A DNA stretch of 64,000 nt. It comes from Sabellastarte sp. h YS-2021 (lineage: Eukaryota; Annelida; Polychaeta; Sabellida; Sabellidae). A program made the translations under genes and the position numbers. A model generated the notes under the pieces. The model ran no database searches. It saw only the letters and a program-made list of their open reading frames with translations, and was not told the DNA's origin. Where the stretch lies: positions 25,563,160 to 25,627,159 of the forward strand of contig OZ024927.1 in NCBI GenBank assembly GCA_964017235.1, read 5' to 3'. Shown here in pieces: positions 53,742 to 64,000 of this stretch (position 1 is the stretch's first letter; every line of letters starts with the position of its first letter).

Positions 53742-54116
53742 GCCCAGAAGTGAGGGGATATTGTATATATGTAAATATGTTAGATATGTACATAATGTAA
53801 ATATGTTGAATGTACATATACTTTAAAAAAAAAAAAGTGACTTGCTTCCCTTGGGAAGTTTATTTCTTCTGGGACTGAACTCAGCCCCTCTCTCTCTCTC
53901 TTCCCTTCTCAGACCGACTCTGGACGGAAAGAAAAAAGGGGGGGGGGGGGGGGGGGGGCAACGTCGGTAGACTCCCGGTTAACCGGTGAGTTGGTGGCCG
54001 ACCTTGACCTTTCAGGGTTCTCTGACCCTAGGTCAAATGGGCCTGTACAATTTTGTTTTTGGTATGAGTTCACATAAGTCCCTAGCTGCTTACCCGCCTA
54101 CCAAGCGGTAGTTATT
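53742..54116 (+). other. 3' region of the DIRS-like element with a 21-base poly-G run
   Basis: Non-coding. It contains poly-A (53824-53836), a CT-rich stretch (tctctctctctcttccc) and 21 Gs at 53938-53958 after gaaagaaaaaag. The G-run could form a quadruplex and is a likely length-error site. Confidence 0.7.
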
Positions 54117-54216
54117 CAGCAATTGTCCATTGGATAGGATGTATTAACGCAATAAAATTGCAAATTTAATAAGTAAATTAAATTTTTATAAGTTAATACC
54201 CTATCCAATGGACAGG
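54117..54216 (+). repeat. Internal complementary region of the DIRS-like element
   Basis: caattgtccattggatagga through acgcaataaa is the reverse complement of the extreme left end (48186-48224). The following attgcaaatttaataag through gttaataccctatcc is the reverse complement of the extreme right end (54453-54493). It thus holds the joined ends in complement, as needed to template circle closure in DIRS replication. Confidence 0.88.
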
Positions 54217-54290
54217 CAAGGCCCACCCAACCGGCCCCGCTATCAGCTTACTAGGGGTCTTACTAGGATTAGACACGAAAAAGATGCTAT

Positions 54291-54493
54291 GACGTCAAGA
54301 GGTGTAAACAGGAAATGAAGTACGATGCGCCACCTGGCAAATGCACACTCTGTGACCGGTCCTGCCGGTAGTATATACAGGACGTCTTTTTTCTGACGTT
54401 TGGCGGGACCGGTCGCGCCGACCGGTAAAGCAATTGTCTATTGGATAGGATGTATTAACTTATAAAAATTTAATTTACTTATTAAATTTGCAA
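54291..54493 (-). repeat. Right inverted terminal repeat of the DIRS-like element
   Basis: aagatgctatgacgtcaaga, ggtgtaaacaggaaatgaag, gtatatacaggacgtctttt, ggcgggaccggtcgcgccga: the inverse of 48195-48372, ending with a right-specific tail ttataaaaatttaatttact that is represented in the internal complementary region. Confidence 0.9.
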
Positions 54494-54759
54494 ATTTCTC
54501 TTAATGCGGGGCACATCCTTGATACTCAAGGTGGTAGCCTAGTACATGTGTAATGTCAGGATGTGTGGCATTTGTTGCCCTTCACGATGTTTATGTTTTT
54601 TGCATACTTATGCCATCTGTCTCTCGCCAATACATCCATCTTTTAAAAATTGGCTAAGAGACAGATTAATCGCTCTAGATTACCCATAATTCTTTGTAAA
54701 ATAATAGCGGCAAAATGTGCCAGGAAATTTTAACATTGGGGAAGATTTGATTTTATCCT
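54494..54759. other. No recognisable gene
   Basis: Short unique spacer right of the DIRS-like element. Confidence 0.4.
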
Positions 54760-54992
54760 TGATGGACGGGTTTTTGATATGACAGCGTAAATGGAAAATG
54801 ATGATTATCAAAACATATGCAATCAAAGTTATCAGAAATATAACAAGAAAATTAAATCCACAAATTCTTTGATTCAGTTTGATTGCGTATTCGTTGTAAA
54901 ATATTATAAAAACGTCATCCAAAAATGAGACTGAGGTTATAGTTTAAATGATTGAAAACGTGAATATATTGAAAAACCTGTACATCGACCAT
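54760..54992 (-). repeat. Partial copy of the 34.4-kb element lacking the hAT insertion
   Basis: gatggacgggtttttgatat and gacagcgtaaatgg match the inverse of 37305-37345; tgaaaacgtgaatatattga and aaacctgtacat match the inverse of 35130-35160. Between them aactataacctcagtctcat corresponds to the uninterrupted site of the 2-kb insertion. Confidence 0.72.
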
Positions 54993-55074
54993 ACTGTGAT
55001 ATGATAATATTATGTTAAAACATATTAATATGTAGCATATATTAATATGTGATTTTTATGTTGGTTTATGTTAT

Positions 55075-57050
55075 TTTTATGTCGTCACTCTGTGGTGTGT
55101 ACGTACATGTCCGCTTGAACGACTTCTCCACAACTGCAAGGCCCAGAGACATACTGTTAATTTTAAAAGATACCTTATCTATCGAGGATGAAAAACTGTT
55201 CAAGGCATGCAGGTCTGTTTGTTCGTCTGTTTGCTAGAGCCATTACAAGTGAGATCCCCCACCCTATATGTAAAAAATTCAGTACTTTATCATAATTTTC
55301 TCATTGACTATTGCAGGGATTTCTCTCATATCTTACATATATGTACTAGACATCAAGTAGATTTCCTTGTGTGAGTATCAGGCCTGGATCTTTCTTAATT
55401 TTTTTATAAATTTTTAAAATAATTTTTAATACATTAAAATTCCTGAAATCTTGCGCTAAATCAATTATAACTTGAAAAGTATTGCATTTAGAGCATTTTG
55501 GTAAAATATGTTATTCAGCTACTTTTTCCGTAGCTATAACATGGTGAGTAACTTGGGAGTCTATCCAATAGCTAAGTCAGTAATAACTACTCTTTGACTT
55601 TTCAGTAACTTCCATCGTGAGTAAAATCACTTGTAACTTGAAAACTATTGCATTTAGAGAATTTTGTAGTGCTGTGAAATCGCTTCAAATATTGGGTTAG
55701 ATGTTTGGTGTCTGTACAAGCTAGTGAACTTCGGTCTAGATCAATCTTCGAAACAATGTTTACAAAACCAGTTAAAACGCAGAAATCTCACATAAAATCT
55801 TGTCACTTTGTTGAAAATATAGTAAAAATATAGAATCCATGCATATTTTAAATAAATTCTGCCATATTTTCAATAAAAGAAACAGGTTTTATAGATGGGC
55901 AAAAATAGAATCCGTTGGGATGTGGTGTGATATTGGGGATTTCTAAACGTTTTGCAAAGTCCGAATTTCACACGTTTGAACTGAACTGTGAAATCGGGGC
56001 AGTAAATGAGCAAACTATTGAACTTCTTCAAACATCGTCCCAGCACTAGAATTTTGCATAAATATGTTATTCAGCTACTTTTAGGTCAGCTATAACATAG
56101 TAAAGTTTCAGACCTGTAACTTATTGCAAAGCTGAATAATAGCTACTATGATACTATCACTGTTGAGTAAATTTGTTATAACTTGAAAACTATTGTATTT
56201 ACAGAAATTTGTATAAATATGTTATTCAGCAACTTTTTAGTCAGCTGTAACATAGTAAAATTGCAGACCTGTAGCTCATGGCATAGTTGAGTAATAGCTA
56301 CTTTCATGTTATCACTGTTGAGTAAATTGCTTGTAACTTGAAAACTGTTGTATTGAGAGATTTTGTTTAAATATGTTATTCATGGACTTTTGAAATAACA
56401 TGGACTTTCAGTTATAACATGGTGAAATTGCAGACCTGTAGCTCATGGCATAGCTGAGCAAAAGCTACTTTCAGAATAGAGCTATTGAGTAAATCAGTTG
56501 TAACTTGAAAACTATTACATTTAGAGTATTTTGTTTAAATATGTTATTCTTCTAATTTTTGGTGAGCTATAACATAGAAAAATTGCAGACCTGTAGCTCA
56601 TTACAAAACTGAACAGTAGCTACTTTGAGGTTCTCACTGTTGAGTAAATGAGCTGTTACTTGAAAACAACTGCATTTAGAGAATTTTGTTTAAATATGTT
56701 ATTCACCTACTTATGGGTCACCTATAATATAGTGAAATTGCAGGCCTCTAGCTCATTTGTATAGCAGAGCAATAGCTACTTTCAGGTTTTCACTGTTGAA
56801 TAAATCAATTGTAACTTGAAAGTTATTGCATTTAGAGATTTGTCTTTAAATAAGTTATTCACCTTCTTTTGGGTCAGCTATAACATAGTCAAATTGGGAC
56901 CTGTAGCTCATTGCAGAGCTGGGCAAAAGTACTTTCAGATTCTTACTGTTGAGGAAATTAGTTGTAACTTGAAAACAGTTGCATGTACAGTATTCTCTTT
57001 AAATACATGTATGTTTTTCACCAACTTTTTACATCGTAAAAGTTAACTTG
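55075..57050 (-). mobile_element. Inverted copy of element H4: tail plus 155-bp array
   Basis: Read on the minus strand, the order matches 15.2-17.2 kb: about ten 155-bp units (marker caacagtga, here tcactgttga on plus) followed by the unique tail (ctgcaatagtcaatgagaaa, ttcatcctcgatagataagg, cagagtgacgaca). The terminal hairpin and the left module are absent. An inserted block of about 360 bp (roughly 55670-56050) with ctagtgaacttcggtctaga interrupts one unit. Confidence 0.7.
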
Positions 57051-57179
57051 CCATTAAACTGACCCGGATTTACACACACCCTGGCAAGGAGGTGTTCCAG
57101 TTATAGTAACTTTTAAATATTTACACATCAAAATACATGAAATTTACATTAAAACACAGAAGGTTGAGTACATTTCACA

Positions 57180-57924
57180 AAATTTTCATAAAATAAATTT
57201 TAAATAAACAATTTATTAAATACAGCCCAACTTTTACTAAATTTTTCTACAGTCTGGTTGTAAGTTGACAGTAACCTTTGTTCCTCAAATACTTTTTTAA
57301 TTTTTCGATGAAGATGTACATTATCAAATGGTTTTTGTTGTCTAGAATTTGAGAATATATGACTCTTTACGACCATTATTATTGTATTGACAGGAAGGAA
57401 ATGTTGGTCTCTCATTGTGTATCCTAGAAAAATTTCTTGAGGAGAGAGGTTTAAACTGAATCCAGTTTTTGTTGCAATCCATAGCCTCACATCATTCCAG
57501 ATTTGGCGAGATATAGAACAATCATAGAAAAGATGTTTTAATGTTTCAGTATCAGACTGACACATCAAACATAATTCTGATTGAACTATTCCCATTTTAT
57601 ACAGTAACCTCTGTGTACCTAAAAATCCTATGAATAAGCCTATATTGAAACCAAATTAATTCGTTTTCCTGTACAAACAGTAAAAAATTGTTCCCATGTA
57701 TATTTTTCGATTTCAATACCCAAGTCTTCATTCCATTTGGTCTTAAATTTCATATCACAAGTAGCCTCATTTAAAATATCGTAGAAGGGCTTTGCCCCAC
57801 TTTTATTGGAAACAATCGATAAAGTTTTTGGTATACATGGTTTTTCAAGTATACACGACTCCTTATTCTTATGCTTTTTAACTAGAGAATCACAGTGTTT
57901 TTTTTTAATCTTAAGTGTTCCAAA

Positions 57925-57928
<4 letters not shown>
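57180..57928 (-). pseudogene. L1-like LINE ORF2 C-terminal part, 3' half of an interrupted element
   Basis: Minus strand: LVKKHKNKESCILEKP, then SNKSGAKPFYDILNEATCDM, KFKTKWNEDLGIEIEKYTWE, a frameshift, then MGIVQSELCLMCQSDTETLK, HLFYDCSISRQIWNDVRLWI and a C-terminus ending at 57200. This is the end of L1-like ORF2 with its CxxC..H..C knuckle. The preceding part of the same element is at 62240-62685; between them lies another LINE flanked by a 121-bp duplication. Diverged from the other L1-like copies in the window. Confidence 0.78.
57808..57928. repeat. Left copy of a 121-bp target duplication
   Basis: ggaaacaatcgataaagttt through ttaagtgttccaaaaaaa is repeated at 62118-62239 with about two or three differences (tatacatgg/tatatatgg; cacagtg/cacagagtg). 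The poly-T of the inserted LINE starts at 57929. Confidence 0.88.
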
Positions 57929-57957
<29 letters not shown>

Positions 57958-60900
57958 TTGTTTCCCATAACAACAGTGTATATACAAAAACGATAATTTT
58001 TACAGAAGTATTTAAAGTTACACATTAAATACATGAAAAAATTGATATAATTCATTAAACTCCTAGCACTTATGACATTCTTTCAGTTTTCACATTTTGC
58101 ACTTTTTAACATTATGAAAAAGTGTTGAAAAAGTATCTGGTGATAATGCTTGGATAGAGGGAACTATGTTTCAACCAGAGGAAGCCATTTTTGCCATGTT
58201 TTCTTAAATTTTGCCTCTTGTTCGCTAAATTTTGAAACAAATGATTGTTCAGTGTATATATCTGAGAATTTGTGCCTGAAAGCCATTATATGCAATCGAC
58301 TTTTTGATGTAACAGAATCGAATATATACTTTTTTGCAGTAATTATTAATGTATTCAACGGAATATTATTTTGATCTATAGATAGATAGCCAGGTATTAT
58401 GTTGGAATCATTGAATTTAATTCTAAATTTTATCTTTTTATAAATAAGGTTTTCCAATGAAATCCAAAAATTCCTTGATTCATTACACTGAGACAATAGA
58501 TGTAAAATACTTTCGGATGTAGTATTACATCTAGAACAAAGTGGGCTATCTGACAACCCTATTTTATGCAAATATTGGTTAGTGCCCAAGATTCTATAAA
58601 GGATTTTTAGCTGAAACCATATCAAAGAATTGTTTTGCAGTGTTTTAAAACACACCCTGAAAATAAGATTCCATTGTCCTTCATTTATAAATGTATTAAG
58701 ATCTTTATTCCAGCTTTGCTTCATAATATGATTATTTTTCTGGTCAGCTTGTAGTGATTCATAAAAGTCACGAGCCCCTTTCTTGGATTTAAAGATTACA
58801 TTAATATGATGAGGGATAAAAGGGCGAGCTAGAGTTTCAGTATCATCTATTTTACATTCCTTGAGAAATTTCTGGACACTTTGTTTGACTCTTAGATAAG
58901 ACAGAAAGTCTATATTGTCAAAATTATACTTAATTCGGAGCTGCTCACGACTCATAAAGGAGCCAGTGTCATCTAATAAGTCAGAAATTATAGTGATTGC
59001 TTTCGCATACCAACTTGGAAGATATAGTACTTCACTTGAAATTTTGCTATTATACCATAACGGTGTTCTGTGCAAGTGTTCAGAAGTTACAATTTTTTGG
59101 ACACTCAGAACATGATGCCAAGCATCAAAGGTATGTAACCAAAATTTATTGCCAGTCTTTCACTTTAAGGATAGGATATATTCAGGTCCAAGACTACAAA
59201 TTTTTTCAATTTCAAAATTTATTGTACACTGAAATAATGTTCTCCAAGGAGTGTTTTCTTCTTGGACTATTTTTCGAAGCCAGTTTGTTTTGAGGGACCT
59301 TTGAAATAGTTCCAGATTAATCATATTCAGCCCTCCAGAACGATTCTTTAGAGTTATAGTTTTCCTATTTATCTTGTCTGGCTTATTAGACCAGATAAAT
59401 TTATGAAAAAGGTCATTCAGTTCACCAATGAATGCTTTACCTGGGTTTGGTAAAGTGAGGAACAGATGGTTCAATTTAGCCAATAAAAAGGTTTTGATAA
59501 CAGTTATTTTCCCCAATGGTGTCAGATATCTCTTATTCCATATTTTTATAAGCTCTTTGATTTCAAGTATTTTTGCTTTGAAGTTTAAATCTATCATTTC
59601 GGAAAGGTTCACTGAAAAGGTTAATCCTAAAAGATCGAATTGTGTACAGCCCCACTGGAACCCACTTTTCTTCAATTTATCTTTACAATGTTTCTTCTTC
59701 CCTATCCACACCAACTTAGTTTTATCTTTATTGACATTTAAACCAGAAATAGAGCCAAAAATTTCCAATATATTAAGTGCAGCGTCAAAGGAAGAACATG
59801 AACCATCTAAGAATAGAGTGGTGTCATCAGCGTATTGGATAATTTTAAATTCTTGTCCTTTTATATTGATTCCTTTTATCTCATCACATTGTGAAATTAA
59901 GATAGATTGTACCTGACCTGCTAGAATATACAAATAAGGAGAAATGGGGTCACCCTGTCTACAACCTCGTTCTATGTTAATTGCATCAGACATGAAACCA
60001 CATTGGAGTACTCTGGCTGTTATGTCCTGATTAAATAGTTGAACCCACCTCACCAGATTGTTTCCGAATCCAAAAAATTTTAGGGTTTTGTAGATGAAGT
60101 TCCAAGAAATCGAATCGAAAGCTTTCTCAAAGTCGATTAACATGAGTTGTCCTGAGATATCATGTCTTTCCGTAAAGTCCATGATGTCATAGACTAATCT
60201 TGTACTCTCCCCAATATATCTCCCTGATACAAAGCCAGTTTGTGTTTCACTTATCAGTTTAGTCAAATATGGTTTAATCCTATTTGCAATAGCAGCTGCA
60301 GCTATCTTATACAAGACCGAAAGCATTGATAAAGGGCGCCAGTTTTTTATAAATTGTCTTTGTTTTCCTTTCTTTGGAAGGCATACTATTAAACATTGTC
60401 GTAAAGATGTTGACAAAGTTCCCTTTTCAAAACTATTATTTAATGCTTTTAAGATCAGCATACCAAGCTGTTTCCAAAAGACTTTAAAAAATTCTGCAGG
60501 GAACCCATCAATGCCTGGTGTTTTATTATTTTTCATTTGTTTTAATGCCATATGTATCTCTGTATAAGTTAATGGTCCATCAATGCTTTCAGATTGTAAA
60601 TTATCTAACTTGTTAACATGATAGGCATAGAGTAATTCATTTAAGTCAAAATTCTCTAACTGAAGATCCTGTGACTTGAACAAGTTCGAATAATAACTTT
60701 TTAACTCATTTAAAATATGCTTTTGGTCTGACACCTCTGTTCTGTCCTTTTTAATAACTTTCTTAACAGTTTTTTCTGTATAATTATGATGTTCTAATGA
60801 ACAGAAATATTTTGTTGGTTTCTCACCTTGGCTTAGCCACTGAGTACGTGACCTTATAAGATGACCTTTCATAGATTTTTCCCTTAGTTTTTCTAATTCG

Positions 60901-62117
60901 CTTTTTGTAATAGTCAAAAGCTCCATATTTGGTGGATTGGCCTGTTCTAATGTTTGAATTTTAGATATCAAGATTTTTCCGTTCTAAGACATTTTCTTTT
61001 TTATATAACTAGCATATTTTATAGTTTCCCCTCGAATTCGAAGTAGTAACATTTCCATAAAAATATCAAAGTCTACAGTTAAATGAATTTCAGAATCATC
61101 AATAGTTTCTAAGTTGTGAAGGTTATAGACAGGGACCGCATATTTCCTTTTTTCATCCATTATACATTCCTTAACAAGTTTCAAGTAAGATTCATCTTTC
61201 AGAAGCTCTGTGTTAAATTTCCACACACCCTTTCCTCTTTCAAATTTATTTATAAGAATTGACATGTATAGAATTGAGTGGTCAGATTTATAGCCTGCTC
61301 TTATCTCAATGTTTGAGATTAAATCTGTGAGAGGAGATGAAATCAGAAAATAGTCAAGTCTGGACTGTTTTAAGGGATTACGTCTGTGCCAGGTGAAGCG
61401 TTTACTGATGGGGTGAAAATATCGGTAGGCATCAGCCAGATTAAGTCTGTTTATAATATCTAACAGAATAGTTCGTGATCTAGGGTTATTAATTGTTACA
61501 TAATTATAAGAATCAAGTTTAGGATTTAGTGTCAAGTTGAAGTCTCCACACCAGATAATGTAGCTCTGGTCATGTTTGCTTAAATATTTTTCCATCTCTA
61601 CAAAAAAATTGGGATCATCAGTATTTGGACCATAAATGTTTAGAAGTCTAATCTTTATATTGCACACAGTTATATCTAACAACAGCATGTTACCAACAGC
61701 ATCCATTTCAGTATGCGTTATTTTATATTCAAGCGAATTACTAATGAGAATTGCCACACCTCTGGCATTTGTTTTGGATCCATTTAAGTAAATATTACCA
61801 TTCCAGTCATTTTTGAGGGTAGCCATGTCTGTCTGAATAAGATGTGTATCTTGTAAACAGATAATTTTTGCACCAGTATTTTGTAAATAGTTGATAACAT
61901 CGTATCTTTTACCCTTATTGCGTATTCCTTGACAGTTAAATGAAATTATTGATATTGATTCCCCAATTTTTAAACTCATATTTGTTTTAATATTTCAAAT
62001 ATTACACAAAGGCGGTGGCTTCTTCCTGTGTGCATCAAAGAAAATGATGCTTTAATTGTTGTTTTCATTTTAATGAACTTGATTTAATTTTCCTTCCATC
62101 CCAAGCAGTATCACCAT
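57929..62117 (-). mobile_element. 5'-truncated L1-like LINE inserted in another LINE
   Basis: 4,189 bp on the minus strand: poly-A tail (poly-T at 57929-57956), 3' UTR of about 207 bp, an almost intact ORF2 and 138 bp upstream of it. ORF1 is absent, so the copy is 5' truncated or the family has only ORF2. Both flanks carry the same 121-122 bp from the interrupted LINE, an unusually long target duplication. Clearly related to, but distinct from, the LINE at 6872-13849. Confidence 0.88.
58164..61979 (-). pseudogene. LINE ORF2 with one frameshift and one stop
   Basis: Starts MSLKIGESISIISFNCQGIR. Endonuclease motifs: N15, CLQDTHL (Asp in place of the usual Glu), NIYGPN, WCGDFN, SRLDY, KSDHS. 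The frame ends at 60984 after SYIKKKMS; a one-base shift restores homology at 60971 (ISKIQTLEQANPPNMELLTI). RT motifs: KTPGIDGFPAEFFKVFWKQL, NWRPLSMLSVLYK, LMLIDFEKAFDSISW, GCRQGDPISPYLYI and YADD. An in-frame TGA at 59158-59160 follows ILSLK; the frame then continues KTGNKFWLHTFDAWHH to the knuckle CSRCNTTSESILHLLSQC and ends at WQKWLPLVET. Total about 1,271 codons, nearly the length of the intact ORF2 at 7067-10903. Only two lesions, so a fairly young copy. Confidence 0.9.
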
Positions 62118-62239
62118 GGAAACAATCGATAAAGTTTTTGGTATATATGGTTTTTCAAGTATACACGACTCCTTATTCTTATGCTTTTTAACTAGAGAAT
62201 CACAGAGTGTTTTTTTTTAATCTTAAGTGTTCCAAAAAA
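62118..62239. repeat. Right copy of the 121-bp target duplication
   Basis: Matches 57808-57928 and runs directly into the continuing sequence of the interrupted LINE (ttggtaggtttaaatccata). Confidence 0.88.
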
Positions 62240-62685
62240 TTGGTAGGTTTAAATCCATAGATCTTCTCTATTTCGAGCTGACTCAAGAAGCTCCAGTCAT
62301 TTTTTTATTAAATCACCAATATAAGTAATTCCATGTTTGAACCACTGTGGAAAAAATAAAGTTGTTTGAGATATGTCTGGATTGTACCATATTGGCGAGG
62401 CCAAGATATCAGAATTGTTTTCAATCTTGACTTTATTGGAGTATTTAACCCATGACAATAACAAATCTTTCCAAAATTGGTTCATACCAGTGTTTTTCTT
62501 TATAGTATTACAACCCCAATCAGAGCCATATACAATTAAATTGTTTATATCTGAAATCGATACTTGAGACAGTAAAACCCAAGGAGAGTTTTTGCCAACA
62601 AATGGTCTTTTTATCCAGGTCAGTTTTAGAGAATGGATAAAATTTTCTATGTTTACCATTCTGAGACCACCATTTTTGTAATTGG
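62240..62685 (-). pseudogene. L1-like LINE ORF2 fragment, 5' part of the interrupted element
   Basis: Minus strand: GGLRMVNIENFIHSLKLTWI, KRPFVGKNSPWVLLSQ, SDWGCNTIKKNTGMNQFWKD, LLLSWVKYSNKVK, ILASPIWYNPDISQTTLFFP and QWFKHGITYIGDLIKK. This is the post-RT region that precedes the fragment at 57180-57928. It begins abruptly at a tandem-repeat junction near 62685, so the upstream part is lost. Confidence 0.78.
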
Positions 62686-63000
62686 TGTAATTCCGTCCGT
62701 TTGTTTGTCCATTTGTCTGTCCGTCAACATTTTTGTTTCCGGACTCTAACTTGAAAGTGCTTTGTCCAATCGAATTCAAACTTGACAGGGAGGTAGATCA
62801 CCATCATTGCTAGGTACCTTTCGGAATTGGTGTAATTCCATCCGTTCGTTTGTCCGTTGGTCTGTCCGCCAACATTTCTGTTTCCAGACTCTAACTCAAA
62901 AATTCTTTGTCCAATCGAATTCAAACTTGACAGGGAGATAGATCACCATCATAGCTAAGTTGCTTTTTGAAATTCCGTCCTTTTGTTTGTCCGTTTATAG
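62684..63000. repeat. 143-bp tandem repeat, two and a bit units
   Basis: ttggtgtaattccgtccg at 62684 and ttggtgtaattccatccg at 62827, followed by a partial unit near 62970. Units include gtccgtcaacatttttgttt, ggactctaacttgaaagtgc, caatcgaattcaaacttgac and ggtagatcaccatcat. Confidence 0.85.
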
Positions 63001-63184
63001 CATAGATACAATTATGTAACCTAGATTACAAGTTTTACATTTTTTAGCATGCCTAACACATTCACCTTAACTGGGTGACCTAACATTTCTTTCCTTGTTT
63101 CTAAATGTAATTACAGCAGTCGCTAACCTTATTGCTGCCTGTGCAACCCGCTTTTTGGGGCATCTTTGACCCTCTTGTTGTCAA

Positions 63185-63330
63185 ATATGTTGTTCATGTA
63201 CTTTTAAATGTACTCTGTCATGGCAAATTTTCAGAGCTGTAGGTCCATAGCTAACTGAGTAATAGCTACTTTGACAGTTCACTATTGAGTAAATCACTTA
63301 TAGCTGGAAATCTGTTGCACCTAGTCCTTA
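63185..63330 (-). repeat. Single inverted unit of the 155-bp satellite family
   Basis: tcaaatatgttgttcatgta, agctaactgagtaatagcta and ctattgagtaaatcactta are the reverse complement of the 32.4-33.2 kb units. Confidence 0.8.
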
Positions 63331-63370
63331 AGGCCATAAAGGTTAGGCCACCCACAGGCAGACTTGTAAT

Positions 63371-63525
63371 CAGGCCTGGGCAAAATGTATTCGTATTCGT
63401 ATTCATAAGTATTCAAATACATTTTTTAAAGTATTCATATTCGAATACTTTGTGAAAAATGTAAAGTATTCGTAATCATATTCGAATACATTTCAAAAGT
63501 ATTCGTATTCATGAATGCTTTTATT
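63371..63525 (+). repeat. Degenerate gtattcgaatac repeats next to a possible hAT end
   Basis: caggcctgggcaaaatgta precedes about twelve imperfect copies of attcgtattc and attcgaatac words. CAGGCCTGGGCAAA-type ends occur in animal hAT elements. The other end is not in the window. Confidence 0.5.
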
Positions 63526-64000
63526 GTAACGTGCCAAAGGGTTCAGTTGGAAATAAAGTTATATATGAACTGAGAAATATTTATTTACTATCAGGATAAC
63601 ATTTATTGTATCAACAAAACTAGGAAAAACATTTATCTACATCACTATTCAATTACCATTTACTAGAACTGGTATGAAGTTAAATCAAAGTTAGACAGGA
63701 AGAAATTTACATTTCAAAGAAATTCCCCCACCAATTTATTTACAATTTTACATACCCAATAAAGCTTGGGGCTGGTTCAACAAACACAAACCCACATATC
63801 TAATCCCTGGAATATGATAAAAGGGTCTCACCTGCTTCTTGGCAAGTATCTTGTAGACATTTTCAGCTTTGGCTATAGTCTATAGTCTTAGGACTGTATT
63901 CTCCTTGGGGAGTGCTGTCAAACCAGATAGAATGTCTAGCTGCATGCCTTTTTATACCCAAAAACTGGGTCATTTTCCTTGACCTCTAGAGGCTCACATA
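63526..64000. other. No recognisable gene
   Basis: AT-rich sequence without a domain or repeat that I can identify, possibly the interior of the element whose end lies at 63371. Confidence 0.4.

Larger units (their letters stand above)
48186..54493 (+). mobile_element. DIRS-like tyrosine-recombinase retrotransposon, structurally complete but defective
   Basis: About 6.3 kb. The left terminal repeat (48186-48372) is the inverse of the right one (54291-54493), and an internal complementary region at 54117-54216 joins the complements of both extreme ends, the diagnostic DIRS architecture. Coding regions in order: Gag-like with a Cys/His cluster, RT/RNase H, and an overlapping tyrosine recombinase. 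Gag and RT are broken by frameshifts and stops and the RT box is YLND, but the recombinase frame is intact. Such elements reverse-transcribe to a circle and insert by recombinase with no target duplication; none is seen here. Confidence 0.92.

Noticed and set aside
57929-57956. Poly-T run as a transcription terminator
   Set aside because: It is the poly-A tail of a minus-strand LINE, shown by the flanking duplication.

Overview
The window is animal nuclear DNA, AT-rich, intron-bearing and packed with retrotransposons, tRNA-derived SINEs, hairpin-ended elements and satellite arrays. The element mix suggests a lophotrochozoan and most probably a bivalve mollusc; that assignment is inference. 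I see one convincing host exon, the first coding exon of a sorting nexin 3/12-like gene (37696-37848, minus). Its later exons are not recognisable to its left, so everything from 1 to about 37.7 kb may lie in its first intron. No bacterial-type operon, CRISPR array or rRNA was found.

Layout. 1-5.8 kb: short tandem units, then a hairpin-ended element filled with 166-bp and 133-bp satellite repeats. 6.5-14.1 kb: a full-length L1-like LINE (minus, 6872-13849) with a 29-bp target duplication, inserted in a broken zinc-finger/FLYWCH gene. Its ORF1 protein ends in a NADAR (YbiA/DUF1768-like) domain, and a SINE sits between ORF1 and ORF2. 14.2-24.6 kb: further hairpin-ended satellite elements and a FLYWCH/MULE-type pseudogene. 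24.6-31.1 kb: an L1-like LINE remnant split by a 5.3-kb satellite-bearing element with a 511-bp higher-order repeat. 31.1-33.2 kb: a second copy of the 19-kb element and a 155-bp array. 33.4-37.6 kb: a MITE with a perfect 8-bp target duplication, then a stack of nested inverted-repeat elements inside the sorting nexin intron. 40.1 kb: a SINE with a 12-bp target duplication. 41.0-45.9 kb: a MITE and a broken non-L1 LINE flanked by inverted 40-bp minisatellites. 48.2-54.5 kb: a complete but defective DIRS-like tyrosine-recombinase retrotransposon. 55.1-57.1 kb: an inverted copy of the 14-17 kb satellite element. 57.2-62.7 kb: one L1-like LINE inserted into another with a target duplication of about 121 bp. 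62.7-64 kb: short tandem repeats.

How the pieces relate. Several distinct satellites (about 133, 150, 155 and 166 bp) lie within or beside elements carrying terminal hairpins, and most share one conserved core, so the satellites look like cargo or internal parts of mobile elements, resembling the Helitron-related tandem-repeat elements known from bivalves. The NADAR-bearing LINE ORF1 is the most promising new biology: a retrotransposon protein fused to a domain family that acts on ADP-ribose-type substrates. Distances, identities and families were read by eye; no database search was possible.
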